Positions 36,750 to 45,736 are shown, counted from the stretch's first letter. The stretch: 64,000 nucleotides of DNA from G965218495 sp965218495 (GCA_965218495.1 OZ244626.1:1488001-1552000); one strand, 5' to 3'. The notes: a model not told the origin generated them from the sequence alone. A program made the numbers and translations.

Positions 36750-38050
36750 TGACCCATACCCCTATGCTGGATCAATCACTCATCGAGGACCTTCACGGGC
36801 TTGCGCAGAGGAATTTCATCGGCCTGGCCAGCTGCCTTGGATATCTCGATGATCTTCTTACCAAGATGGCCACATGGGTCATGGAAGCCGAAGCCCGCTT
36901 CATTTGCGGCGCACGTGGGAAGCACCGTAAGACCGGCTTTCAGCGCTGGGGGACGAATCCGGGTTCCATCCGCGTCGGTTTGGAGCGCATTGCGGTCCGC
37001 GTTCCGCGCGTACGGAATGTACGAACCCGAAGGGAGCGTCCTCTGCAAACGTACCGCCTCTTGCGCAAGCGTGGGCTTATGGACCGGGAAAGCGTGACCA
37101 GGGGGTTGCTGTGTGGACTCTCGCGGCGCAATTACAGGCAGGCGGCCCAGGTCTTCACCGATAGTCTGGGGTTGAGTGCCAGCAGCATTGGCAACGTCTT
37201 CGTTACGCAGACGGCAGCGCTACTGAAGGAATTCGAGACGCGCCGATTCGATCAGCACACCTTTGCGGTGCTCCTGCTTGATGGCAAGTATTTGGCTGGT
37301 GTGCAGATGATCGTAGCGATGGGCATCACGACCGAGGGCGAGAAGGTCGTGCTGGGCTTTGCGGAAAGTCGTACCGAGAACAGTGCGCAGGTGCAGTCGC
37401 TGTTGCAGGATCTGTTGCATCGGGGCTTCACCCATACCGACAAGCTGTTGGTACAGGTGGACGGCAGCCGCGGGCTTCGCAAGGGGATCGGCGCGGTGTT
37501 TGGGGATGCGGTCGTATTCCAGCGCTGCCAATGGCACAAGCGTACCAATGTGACGCGTCACATCAAAAGCGAGCCAGCGGCCACGCAAATGAAGCGTCGG
37601 CTTCAGGCGGCTTGGGAGCTACCCACATACGCGGAGGCACGGGCGGCGCTTGTGTCGCTGCATGGAGCGCTGCAGCGATCGTATCCGAAAGCCGCACGCA
37701 GTCTGGAGGAGGGTTTGGAGGATACGCTGACACTTCACCGGTTGGGGGTGCGGAACCAGGCTGTCAGAGACAGTCTGAAGACGACGAACATCATCGAGAA
37801 CCTCAACAGCATTATTGCGAACCGATCACGGAACGTGAAGCGCTGGAGATCATCGGGGATGCGTCAGCGCTGGTGCGGGGCGATATTCATGCAGTACGAG
37901 TCGAATCTGAAGCCGATACGCCGGGAGGACATGAAGGAGCTGACCAAGGTCCTGAGCACCTCCGGGGGTCGATGGGTTAGTGGGGATTCGGTCTGCCAGC
38001 CCCAAAGGGCTGCAAAGGCAACACCTGCCGCTGGATGCCGCGCGCAGTAG
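36746..38050 (+). CDS. IS256-family (mutator-type) transposase
   Basis: RNase H-fold transposase of 434 residues. The N-terminal DNA-binding region includes GKHRKTGFQRWGTNPGSI and VRVPRVR. The catalytic domain has FAVLLLDGKYLAGV (Asp179), LLVQVDGSRGLRKGIGAVFG (Asp239), VFQRCQWHKRTNV, and SLKTTNIIENLNSIIANR (Glu351), so the DDE triad is intact. The start ATG at 36746 overlaps the stop of the preceding gene by 4 bases; a second ATG at 36749 is also possible. Translational coupling to the dead paralogue is therefore likely. The C-terminal about 35 residues are poorly conserved. About 290 bases of non-coding DNA separate the stop from the right inverted repeat. Confidence 0.93.
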   Translation: MMTHTPMLDQSLIEDLHGLAQRNFIGLASCLGYLDDLLTKMATWVMEAEARFICGARGKHRKTGFQRWGTNPGSIRVGLERIAVRVPRVRNVRTRRERPLQTYRLLRKRGLMDRESVTRGLLCGLSRRNYRQAAQVFTDSLGLSASSIGNVFVTQTAALLKEFETRRFDQHTFAVLLLDGKYLAGVQMIVAMGITTEGEKVVLGFAESRTENSAQVQSLLQDLLHRGFTHTDKLLVQVDGSRGLRKGIGAVFGDAVVFQRCQWHKRTNVTRHIKSEPAATQMKRRLQAAWELPTYAEARAALVSLHGALQRSYPKAARSLEEGLEDTLTLHRLGVRNQAVRDSLKTTNIIENLNSIIANRSRNVKRWRSSGMRQRWCGAIFMQYESNLKPIRREDMKELTKVLSTSGGRWVSGDSVCQPQRAAKATPAAGCRAQ

Positions 38051-38441
38051 CGCGCTGCTGACGCTGGCATAACGCAAAACCCGCAGCTGTCTGGACGCTC
38101 TGAGGCGTTGCACCCTGCCAAGATCGCCGCTTACGCGTGCAATCAGAGGATACCTGCGGGATATCATGCCCGAGAAGTCACTCCACGAGCCTGCCTACGC
38201 CCGAAAATCCGCGTGTGAGCACGCAATTGGGCCCACATAGGCACGCACCGTCCCATTTGCACCCACATACTCGGCCCGAAGCGCAATCCATTGCCAAAAG
38301 ATATCTACTTTGAGGGCCCATCTCGGCAGAAGCCGCCGAAACCCAACTTAAAAATGTGCAATCCCGTTAGCCTGGCGCACCATTCCATGTCGTTACCTCC
38401 ATAGTACGCTGAGGCCGCTACCAACTGGAGCGACAGGTAAT

Positions 38442-39569
38442 ATGAAAAAGCGGACGCCTTTGACGTATCGTAGGCGTAGCGCATCGTTCACAAATACGCC
38501 GGAGGGCCTCATGCGAAAGCTGATTTACCTTGGTTTGGATGCTCACGCCAGTCACTGCGTTCTTGGAGGCATGGATACGCGTGGAGACTTGTTGTTCAGC
38601 AAACGACTTCGAACCGCGGAATCCGTATTAATTAGTCACATAGTGGAGATCCAGGCACGTGAGAAGCTACTGGTTCTGGAAGAGTCCTCGCTAGCCGGCT
38701 GGCTGTCGGGGAGTCTTCGTCAGTACGTGGACCAGATCACCGTATGTGATCCGCGCCAGAATGCCCTCATAAGCCGCAATGCGCATAAGAGTGATGAGAG
38801 TGATGTTTACAACCTGTGCAAGCTGCTGCGACTGGGGGAGCTCAGGGGCGTCTACCATCCGGAAGATGACCACCGTGCCTCCTTTAAGAGCGCCGTGCAG
38901 CACTACTTTGACCTTCGGAATCAGCAAAGTGCGCTGAAGACCAAGATAAAGGCGAAGTATCGAGGTGCTGGCGTCATGGAGGTGCAGGGGGATTGCGTCT
39001 ACAGTGCGGCGCATCGTGCGGCGTACTTGGCGCAGATCAAGGACATTGCGGTACGCACCATGGTAGAGCAGCTCTACGGTGTACTGGATGTGCTGGTCGA
39101 TACGCAAGATAAGGCACGCCAGCAGGTGATACGGCTCGGCAGGCGGTACCGCGAGATCCGGCAATTCATGAAAATGCCGGGAGTAGGTCCAATCGGAGCC
39201 CATGTCTTTGATGCGTATGTCCAAACGCCCCATCGGTTTGCGACCAAGCAGAAGCTGTGGCGCTACTGCAGGCTCGGCATCGTTGATCGCAGCAGTAATG
39301 GTAAGCCGCTGGCCTACAAGCGGCTGGACCGCGCCGGCAACGGTGAGCTCAAGGCTATGAGCTATCGCGCCTGGCTGACGGCCACGCGGATATCGAAGCC
39401 CAATGAGGTATCCCAATTCTACGAGGCATCGCTCGAACGCACGCACAACGCAACGCGTGCGCGGCTCAATACGCAGCGGAAGATTCTTGCGGTGCTCTGG
39501 AGCATATGGAAACGGAACGTAGCCTATAACCCCGACCTTTTTCTCAGAGTGAGCCAGGCCGCAGCGTAA
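38442..39569 (+). CDS. IS110-family DEDD transposase/recombinase, copy 1
   Basis: A 375-residue recombinase with the N-terminal RuvC-like DEDD domain: YLGLDAHASHCVLGG (Asp33), LLVLEESSLAGWL (Glu80), and VCDPRQNALISRNAHKSDESDVYNL with Asp118 and Asp121. The C-terminal Tnp domain contains FMKMPGVGPIGAHVF and GIVDRSSNGKPLAYKRLDRAGN, where a serine (284 or 285) is the probable catalytic nucleophile. IS110 enzymes insert DNA under guidance of an element-encoded bridge RNA. An internal start at Met24 (MRKLIYLGLDAH) would fit the family length better. The sequence matches copy 2 at 40833-41960. Confidence 0.95.
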   Translation: MKKRTPLTYRRRSASFTNTPEGLMRKLIYLGLDAHASHCVLGGMDTRGDLLFSKRLRTAESVLISHIVEIQAREKLLVLEESSLAGWLSGSLRQYVDQITVCDPRQNALISRNAHKSDESDVYNLCKLLRLGELRGVYHPEDDHRASFKSAVQHYFDLRNQQSALKTKIKAKYRGAGVMEVQGDCVYSAAHRAAYLAQIKDIAVRTMVEQLYGVLDVLVDTQDKARQQVIRLGRRYREIRQFMKMPGVGPIGAHVFDAYVQTPHRFATKQKLWRYCRLGIVDRSSNGKPLAYKRLDRAGNGELKAMSYRAWLTATRISKPNEVSQFYEASLERTHNATRARLNTQRKILAVLWSIWKRNVAYNPDLFLRVSQAAA

Positions 39570-39995
39570 TTGCGCGATGCGGCGCATCGGTTGAGTTTGC
39601 AAGACCACCTCTGGCGGATAAGGGTAGCCGAGGAAATCTCCACCAACATCTTAGCTCCACTGAATGGAAGCTCTGCGACAGCATAGATCCTCGGCCTTCA
39701 AGCCCCATATGACCATAGATCAGAACCGCATGTGGTTTTGAGTCTCACAAACGAGTATGGCAAATGTGAAGCCCTTCCAGAGGTCATGCGCATCCGCAAA
39801 ATGTAGCGTGGAAACGCACACTCAATAACCGATCGCCCAAGAACGCGCGCGAATACAACGGCGGTGGTGGTAGGCGTCCTGTAAAATCAAGCCATTTTTA
39901 CGGGAAGGGGCAGGTATGGCTTGCTTTTATTTTTCAAACGAGATGTTGGGCGGGATTCGCACCCGCCACAGGAAAGCGCCTTATCACGGCGCACG
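39570..39995 (+). ncRNA. Candidate bridge RNA region of IS110 copy 1
   Basis: The only long non-coding stretch of the element (426 bases) lies after the recombinase gene. In the IS1111 group of the IS110 family the guide (bridge) RNA is encoded on this side. The stretch has several hairpin-forming segments, including GGCGGG-attcgca-CCCGCC and GCGCC-ttatcac-GGCGC near its right end. The guide loops themselves could not be defined by eye. Confidence 0.4.
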
Positions 39996-40771
39996 TAGGG
40001 TCGGCGGGAGGCGCACCTGCCTTAGGATCCGGTGGCCATTCCGTCGCTTTCGCTCCGGGCCTCAGTCCGGCTTCCATCACCGTGTTTCCTCCCGCCGCCC
40101 ACCGAACCGGGCGTACGGTTTTCCCGTACCCGGCTCTCCAGGCGGATCATGCAACTCGCACTCGGGCCGCTTCTCCTGCCGCATAGGACTTCCACTACGC
40201 AAGGAGCGACACGCTCCCTACAGCCACCCTATACCGCGGATAACGCGTTGCCAGGCCTGTTTACGCCCTGACAACCCCGTACGCCAGCATCGCATAGAAT
40301 GCGACTGGCCTACGGGTCCTTCACTTACGCATGTGGTGTCGCTGGATTCACCGACCCTGATCGGATAGTAGGCTATGCCATTATTTCCGGGGCCTTTCAC
40401 CCTTTGAACACCGCTCCGCACCTGCGGCCCCTTCCCTCGACGGGCATTACCCCGCGTCTTCAGTACTACGGGCCACTCCGCCACCCTATCAGCCTGGCCT
40501 GGCTCAAGGAGCTTCCAGTTGGTGCGTGCCACACCACCAATAGGGCTTCCCGTGTTGCAACTCTCCTGATCTTCCATGCGTGCCAGCGCCAATACCCCGG
40601 CGAGTCGGTCTCGGTGCCTTTGTCGCTCGCTTCCCGAGCCGCAGCGGTCTTCCCCATATCACCGGAAGGTCGACACTCGCATCACCCGTTTCGGGGCCTG
40701 CTCAGCGTTCACTCACGTTCCGGCCCACATGGTCGCTAAGCTACTCACGTAGCCCGTTAACCCCAGTGCTT
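39996..40771 (-). ncRNA. Group II intron-like RNA without reverse transcriptase
   Basis: Read on the minus strand, this 776-bp segment ends with a nearly perfect group II intron domain V (40136 down to 40104): GAGCCGGGTACGG, a GAAAA loop, then the CCGTACG...CCCGGTTC return arm, with the AGC triad, two-base bulge and correct 33-34 nt size. A domain VI-like helix follows (GGCGGGAGG pairing with CCTCCCGCC near 40005). Upstream lies about 600 bases of structured, GC-rich sequence fitting domains I-IV, but no maturase frame. A frame at 40218-40592 on this strand crosses these domains and I do not regard it as coding. The segment is enclosed exactly between the two IS110 copies. The 5' end does not show a clear GUGYG, so it may be truncated there. 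Confidence 0.72.
40104..40136 (-). ncRNA. Group II intron domain V
   Basis: The 33-nt catalytic hairpin of the intron. Lower stem GAGCCGGG pairs with CCCGGTTC through a G-U in the AGC triad; the upper stem TACGG/CCGTA is capped by GAAAA; a CG bulge separates the stems. This agrees with the domain V consensus in every conserved feature except a loop of five rather than four bases. Confidence 0.8.
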
Positions 40772-40832
40772 CATTCCATGTCGTTACCTCCATAGTACGC
40801 TGAGGCCGCTACCAACTGGAGCGACAGGTAAT

Positions 40833-41960
40833 ATGAAAAAGCGGACGCCTTTGACGTATCGTAGGCGTAGCGCATCGTTCACAAATACGCCGGAGGGCCT
40901 CATGCGAAAGCTGATTTACCTTGGTTTGGATGCTCACGCCAGTCACTGCGTTCTTGGAGGCATGGATACGCGTGGAGACTTGTTGTTCAGCAAACGACTT
41001 CGAACCGCGGAATCCGTATTAATTAGTCACATAGTGGAGATCCAGGCACGTGAGAAGCTACTGGTTCTGGAAGAGTCCTCGCTAGCCGGCTGGCTGTCGG
41101 GGAGTCTTCGTCAGTACGTGGACCAGATCACCGTATGTGATCCGCGCCAGAATGCCCTCATAAGCCGCAATGCGCATAAGAGTGATGAGAGTGATGTTTA
41201 CAACCTGTGCAAGCTGCTGCGACTGGGGGAGCTCAGGGGCGTCTACCATCCGGAAGATGACCACCGTGCCTCCTTTAAGAGCGCCGTGCAGCACTACTTT
41301 GACCTTCGGAATCAGCAAAGTGCGCTGAAGACCAAGATAAAGGCGAAGTATCGAGGTGCTGGCGTCATGGAGGTGCAGGGGGATTGCGTCTACAGTGCGG
41401 CGCATCGTGCGGCGTACTTGGCGCAGATCAAGGACATTGCGGTACGCACCATGGTAGAGCAGCTCTACGGTGTACTGGATGTGCTGGTCGATACGCAAGA
41501 TAAGGCACGCCAGCAGGTGATACGGCTCGGCAGGCGGTACCGCGAGATCCGGCAATTCATGAAAATGCCGGGAGTAGGTCCAATCGGAGCCCATGTCTTT
41601 GATGCGTATGTCCAAACGCCCCATCGGTTTGCGACCAAGCAGAAGCTGTGGCGCTACTGCAGGCTCGGCATCGTTGATCGCAGCAGTAATGGTAAGCCGC
41701 TGGCCTACAAGCGGCTGGACCGCGCCGGCAACGGTGAGCTCAAGGCTATGAGCTATCGCGCCTGGCTGACGGCCACGCGGATATCGAAGCCCAATGAGGT
41801 ATCCCAATTCTACGAGGCATCGCTCGAACGCACGCACAACGCAACGCGTGCGCGGCTCAATACGCAGCGGAAGATTCTTGCGGTGCTCTGGAGCATATGG
41901 AAACGGAACGTAGCCTATAACCCCGACCTTTTTCTCAGAGTGAGCCAGGCCGCAGCGTAA
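40833..41960 (+). CDS. IS110-family DEDD transposase/recombinase, copy 2
   Basis: Its 375-residue translation is identical to that of the recombinase at 38442-39569, with the same Asp33, Glu80, Asp118/Asp121 and the serine-containing RSSNGK motif. Both copies are intact, so both may be active; identity of the copies means that either can supply the enzyme and guide RNA. Confidence 0.95.
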   Translation: MKKRTPLTYRRRSASFTNTPEGLMRKLIYLGLDAHASHCVLGGMDTRGDLLFSKRLRTAESVLISHIVEIQAREKLLVLEESSLAGWLSGSLRQYVDQITVCDPRQNALISRNAHKSDESDVYNLCKLLRLGELRGVYHPEDDHRASFKSAVQHYFDLRNQQSALKTKIKAKYRGAGVMEVQGDCVYSAAHRAAYLAQIKDIAVRTMVEQLYGVLDVLVDTQDKARQQVIRLGRRYREIRQFMKMPGVGPIGAHVFDAYVQTPHRFATKQKLWRYCRLGIVDRSSNGKPLAYKRLDRAGNGELKAMSYRAWLTATRISKPNEVSQFYEASLERTHNATRARLNTQRKILAVLWSIWKRNVAYNPDLFLRVSQAAA

Positions 41961-42386
41961 TTGCGCGATGCGGCGCATCGGTTGAGTTTGCAAGACCACC
42001 TCTGGCGGATAAGGGTAGCCGAGGAAATCTCCACCAACATCTTAGCTCCACTGAATGGAAGCTCTGCGACAGCATAGATCCTCGGCCTTCAAGCCCCATA
42101 TGACCATAGATCAGAACCGCATGTGGTTTTGAGTCTCACAAACGAGTATGGCAAATGTGAAGCCCTTCCAGAGGTCATGCGCATCCGCAAAATGTAGCGT
42201 GGAAACGCACACTCAATAACCGATCGCCCAAGAACGCGCGCGAATACAACGGCGGTGGTGGTAGGCGTCCTGTAAAATCAAGCCATTTTTACGGGAAGGG
42301 GCAGGTATGGCTTGCTTTTATTTTTCAAACGAGATGTTGGGCGGGATTCGCACCCGCCACAGGAAAGCGCCTTATCACGGCGCACG
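41961..42386 (+). ncRNA. Candidate bridge RNA region of IS110 copy 2
   Basis: The 426-base non-coding tail of copy 2, the same sequence as 39570-39995. If the tail encodes the guide RNA, the two elements have the same target specificity, yet their outer flanks differ, which would help to define which bases the guide reads. Confidence 0.4.
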
Positions 42387-42604
42387 GTAAACTTGGGTTA
42401 GGTTACCGGCGAGTCATTGACAGTGCCGCACCAAGGTTCCGGATGAAAACACCGCACGTGACATTACCGGAAATGCGTAGGCCCCGAAAAACGGCAATGA
42501 ACGACCGGCAAGGGCGCCCTGCACGCCTTCCGGACAAGCGGAACCGTTTGCCTCTGCGGGGGCATGGCCGGGACCCGTATCCGCAAAGCCCCGATACGGA
42601 TCCT
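42387..42604. other. Short gap with possible IS4 remnant
   Basis: Contains AAACTTGGGT at 42389-42398, the inverse of ACCCAAGTTT at the left of the IS4-like element, and a perfect 7-bp hairpin (CCGTATC...GATACGG) near 42576-42600 just beyond the stop codon of the next minus-strand gene. The hairpin lacks a T-run. No gene is seen. Confidence 0.4.
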
Positions 42605-45600
42605 TTACCGGACATGCACGAAGCGTCCCGCATGTACTGCGCGGCCTTCCTGCGATGATGCATGCACTCGGTACAGGTACAGTCCCGAAGGCAGCGCAGC
42701 GGCACTTAGGTCTACGCTGCGGTGCCATCCGGCTGCCAAATCAACCGAAGGCACCGTCAGTACACGGCGGCCCACCACATCCATCACCTCAACCGTCACG
42801 CGGGCGGGCCACGGAAGATCCATCATCAGCCGCGTGGAATGCCGGAAGGGATTGGGATAGTTGCCGTGCAAGGCGAACGCTTCTGGCAAAGATTCATGCT
42901 CAGCACTGGTCGGAGAATACACCTCTATGCTAAAGGTCAGGCTGTCAGTGGATCCGTTTGCATCGGCGGCCTTGTACGTATACGGCGTGGCCGGCGTGAC
43001 CACCGTGGGCGTCCCACTGAGTGTACGGGTGGCCTGGTCAAAGGTTAATCCTGCCGGCAGTGCTGGCTCCAACGTATAGGTATAGGGACTTGTGCCGCTG
43101 GCTGCTTCGGGAAGAACGAGTGCAGTGATAGCCGCTCCCATCGTAAAAGTCTGATCCGCCACGCCGTCTGCAAAATGGATTCCGATGCAGGTGGGTCCGC
43201 TTGTGTGCGGGATGCTACTCAGCCACGCTTGAAACGCATCATCTTCTGGTGCGCAAAGGTCCTGGCCGTGAAAGAGCAATTGCTGCAGGTTCGTCAGTTG
43301 CATGAGACTCCTCGGCAGCCTGCCCGTAAAGAGGTTATCGTGAAGATACAGCTGTGTCAATTGCGAGAGGTTGCCCAGTTCGCCGGGGATCTTCCCGGAA
43401 AGAGAATTGTTGTCCAGCCCCAGCCTTTGCAATTGTGATAAGTTGCCCAACTCGCTGGGGATCTCCCCTGTAAGTGAATTGCTGTCCAGATACAGCCATT
43501 GCAATTGCGAGAGGTTGCCCAGTACGCTGGGAATCTCCCCGGAAAGCGAGTTGCGGCCCAGAGACAGCCATTGTAACTCGAGAAGGTTACCCAGCTCGCT
43601 GGGGATTTCCCCGGAAAGTGAATTGCTGTCCAGGTACAGCCCTTGCAACTCGGAGAGGCTGCCCAGCTCGCCGGGAATCTCCCCGGAAAGCGAGTTGCGG
43701 CCCAGAGACAGCCATTGCAACTCGGAGAGGTTACTCAGTACGCTGGGAATCTCCCCGGAAAGACGATTGCTACATAGCTCCAGCTCTTGCAACCCTGACA
43801 CATTGCCCAATTCAACCGGTAGCATTCCCGTCAAATTGTTATCACATAGATAGAGCCGACTCAGAATACCGTGGATGACGGTGACCCCAAACCACTGAGC
43901 CAACTGGCTCGGAGTGGGAACCATGGTGATATCCCAGCCGTGGTTTATGTGCCAGTTGTCGCCGTCAGTAGACGTGTAGAGCGCACTGAGTGCGGCGTGC
44001 ACTAGCTCGATCCTCACGTTTATTCCAAAAGATAGTTGGTCCGACTCATCAACGAACGCCCCGTCGCGAATTCGTGTGTAGAGTCGTATCACGCGGGATG
44101 GGGGAGCATTGGAGGCCACCACGAATCGAAATGTCACCTCCGTGGAATCGCCACGGGCCAGGTGGCCTACCGTTTGCTCAGCATTCGATAGATCAATGTA
44201 CGGATACGATTCGGCCGCCGTCAGTTCTACGCTCAGTTGCTGGGCCTCCACCAGGTGATTGACGACCATAGCCTTGATCGTCACCTCTTCTCCTGAAGTA
44301 ATCCAGCGGTCGCCGTCGGTGTCATTCCACGTCCACCGCCTAAGGCGTACAGCCGGGAAAGCAGGCGCTTGCAGGGCCGCCTCGGCATTGACGTACCCAC
44401 GTCCCAGCTGTCCTGCTTGATCCGGATTCTCCGCGTCCATATTCTCGCTCGCAAGCCGGATTTGCTCCCGCAATGCATCTGGCGAAATGTTCGGATACCG
44501 GGTCTTCACCAAGGCCGCCACGCCACTGACCAGAGGAGCCGAAAATGATGTGCCGTTCGCTGAAGAGCTGTACTCGTCGTCGGGTGCGGTAACATTGATG
44601 CCGACACCGGGGGCAAAGACGTTCACCATCTTGCCGTAGTTCGAAAAACTCGCCCGTTCCCGCGAATCCTTGGCCGTAGCACCGACGGATAGTACGCGAG
44701 GGTAGCTGCCTGGGTAAAATGGGTGCAGATCGTTGTTGATATTGTCATTACCTGCTGCCGCTACCACCAGCGCACCCATGTCGGTAACGAGATCCAGCGT
44801 TTGAGCAATGAAGGTGGTTGAATAGATGCCTCCTCCCCAGCTTGCATTAATAATGTCGGCGCCGTTGGCGGCAGCATACAGGATGCCTTCGTAGACTAAG
44901 CCGCAAATATGCATGAGCTGGGCATTCCAGGCCGCGCCGGCCACCCCTGTGCCGTTGTTGGTCACGGCACTGGCCGTGCCCGCCACGGCCGTGCCATGCC
45001 AGCTACGCTCCGGCTCGAATGGATCGTTATCGGTGTCATCTCCGTTGCACAAATTCACCCCGTGCACATCATCAATAAAGCCGTTGTTGTCGTCGTCTAT
45101 GCCGTTGTCTGGAACCTCATTCGTATTGGTCCACACGTTGGCCAAAAGATCCTCATGGCGCCAATCTCCGCCGCCATCCACTACGGCGATAACCACCGGC
45201 GGACTCATGTCTTCCCCCTTGACGATGTCCCAGGCTTCCGGCAAGCGCAGGTGACGCAGGTAGGTCTGATCGCTGAATAAAGAATCATCGGGCTCTGCCC
45301 AAACGTTCGGTTCCAAAAGGCGGTTGATTATCACGGGCTCGGCATAGATCACTCCAGGTGCCGAGGCCAGCGCCTTCGCCACCAGCTCGGGATCATCGCC
45401 CGCGCTGTACCGGGCATAGTAGGTACGACGAAGCGCCGCGAGATTCCGCTCGGTCTTGGGCGTGGGCTGCACATGATCCAGAAACGGAAACACGCGCTCA
45501 ATCGTGTGCACGCCGTACTCGGCGGCTGTGCGGTCAAAGGCCTCTAGCCCCGTCTTGGCGACTCCTTCCACGATCGCCACAATCGGCTCAAATTGCACGA

Positions 45601-45736
45601 CTACGACCTGGGACTCATACACTGGTGGCTCCTGGGCCCGGGTCGACGGCACAGCCCAAAGGCCGGTAAGAGCCCAAAGCAGGAAACAGAAAAGCAGGCG
45701 GGCCTGCAGCCCCCATAGAGAAGACGGTGTATTCAT
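42605..45736 (-). CDS. Secreted subtilisin-like protease with LRRs, one Ig-like domain and T9SS sorting domain
   Basis: A 1043-residue paralogue of the protease at 12396-17729. The signal peptide (QARLLFCFLLWALTGLWAV) is followed by a propeptide-like region and an S8 domain with Asp187 (IAVVDGGGD), His247 (SWHGTAVAGTA), oxyanion Asn330 (AAGND) and Ser397 (NGTSFSAPLVSGVAAL). A calcium-loop-like NGIDDDNNGFIDDVHG lies between. Plant-type leucine-rich repeats (unit LSGEIPSELGNLSQLQ) occupy about residues 620-800, followed by a single Ig-like He_PIG domain (GLTFDQATRTLSGTPTVVTP) where the larger paralogue has eight. The sorting domain reads NYPNPFRHSTRLMMDLPWPARVTVEVMD and ends VHAGRFVHVR. All catalytic residues are present. 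Export by Sec then the type IX system is expected; substrate is unknown. Confidence 0.92.
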   Translation of the reverse strand: MNTPSSLWGLQARLLFCFLLWALTGLWAVPSTRAQEPPVYESQVVVVQFEPIVAIVEGVAKTGLEAFDRTAAEYGVHTIERVFPFLDHVQPTPKTERNLAALRRTYYARYSAGDDPELVAKALASAPGVIYAEPVIINRLLEPNVWAEPDDSLFSDQTYLRHLRLPEAWDIVKGEDMSPPVVIAVVDGGGDWRHEDLLANVWTNTNEVPDNGIDDDNNGFIDDVHGVNLCNGDDTDNDPFEPERSWHGTAVAGTASAVTNNGTGVAGAAWNAQLMHICGLVYEGILYAAANGADIINASWGGGIYSTTFIAQTLDLVTDMGALVVAAAGNDNINNDLHPFYPGSYPRVLSVGATAKDSRERASFSNYGKMVNVFAPGVGINVTAPDDEYSSSANGTSFSAPLVSGVAALVKTRYPNISPDALREQIRLASENMDAENPDQAGQLGRGYVNAEAALQAPAFPAVRLRRWTWNDTDGDRWITSGEEVTIKAMVVNHLVEAQQLSVELTAAESYPYIDLSNAEQTVGHLARGDSTEVTFRFVVASNAPPSRVIRLYTRIRDGAFVDESDQLSFGINVRIELVHAALSALYTSTDGDNWHINHGWDITMVPTPSQLAQWFGVTVIHGILSRLYLCDNNLTGMLPVELGNVSGLQELELCSNRLSGEIPSVLSNLSELQWLSLGRNSLSGEIPGELGSLSELQGLYLDSNSLSGEIPSELGNLLELQWLSLGRNSLSGEIPSVLGNLSQLQWLYLDSNSLTGEIPSELGNLSQLQRLGLDNNSLSGKIPGELGNLSQLTQLYLHDNLFTGRLPRSLMQLTNLQQLLFHGQDLCAPEDDAFQAWLSSIPHTSGPTCIGIHFADGVADQTFTMGAAITALVLPEAASGTSPYTYTLEPALPAGLTFDQATRTLSGTPTVVTPATPYTYKAADANGSTDSLTFSIEVYSPTSAEHESLPEAFALHGNYPNPFRHSTRLMMDLPWPARVTVEVMDVVGRRVLTVPSVDLAAGWHRSVDLSAAALPSGLYLYRVHASSQEGRAVHAGRFVHVR

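Larger units (their letters stand above)
35701..38365 (+). mobile_element. Two-gene IS256-like insertion sequence
   Basis: Bounded by 24-bp imperfect inverted repeats: left 35701-35724 (GGGATCGCACAAATTCTAGT...) and right 38342-38365, whose complement begins GGGATTGCACATTTTTAAGT; 19 of 24 positions match. It contains two overlapping genes, a catalytically degenerate paralogue and a complete IS256-family transposase. Length is 2665 bp, about twice a normal IS256 element. No matching 8-9 bp target duplication is visible, so at least one flank was rearranged after insertion into the IS4-like transposase. Confidence 0.78.
38381..39995 (+). mobile_element. IS110-family element, copy 1
   Basis: A 1615-bp unit that recurs as copy 2 at 40772-42386; limits were set by where the two copies stop agreeing (left CATTCCATGTCG, right CACGGCGCACG). 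As far as I can read them they are identical, which implies recent duplication or gene conversion. There are no terminal inverted repeats, as expected for IS110. About 60 bases precede the gene and 426 follow it. Confidence 0.92.
40772..42386 (+). mobile_element. IS110-family element, copy 2
   Basis: Second 1615-bp copy, at a constant offset of 2391 bp from copy 1 and in the same orientation. Its left junction is with the group II intron-like RNA, and its right junction is with GTAAACTTGGGTTAGG, a possible remnant of the IS4-like element's right tip. The pair could move or delete the intervening DNA by homologous recombination. Confidence 0.92.

Noticed and set aside
35690..38375. Target-site duplication around the IS256-like element
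   Set aside because: The 8-10 bases outside the two inverted repeats do not match, so no duplication can be claimed.
38691..39608. 305-residue minus-strand frame opposite the IS110 recombinase (also 41082-41999)
   Set aside because: It is antisense to a clear DEDD recombinase and has no motif; it exists because of the codon bias of the real gene.
40218..40592. 125-residue open frame on the minus strand between the IS110 copies
   Set aside because: It overlaps the structured part of the group II intron-like RNA and has no protein domain; similar frames arise from reading intron RNA.
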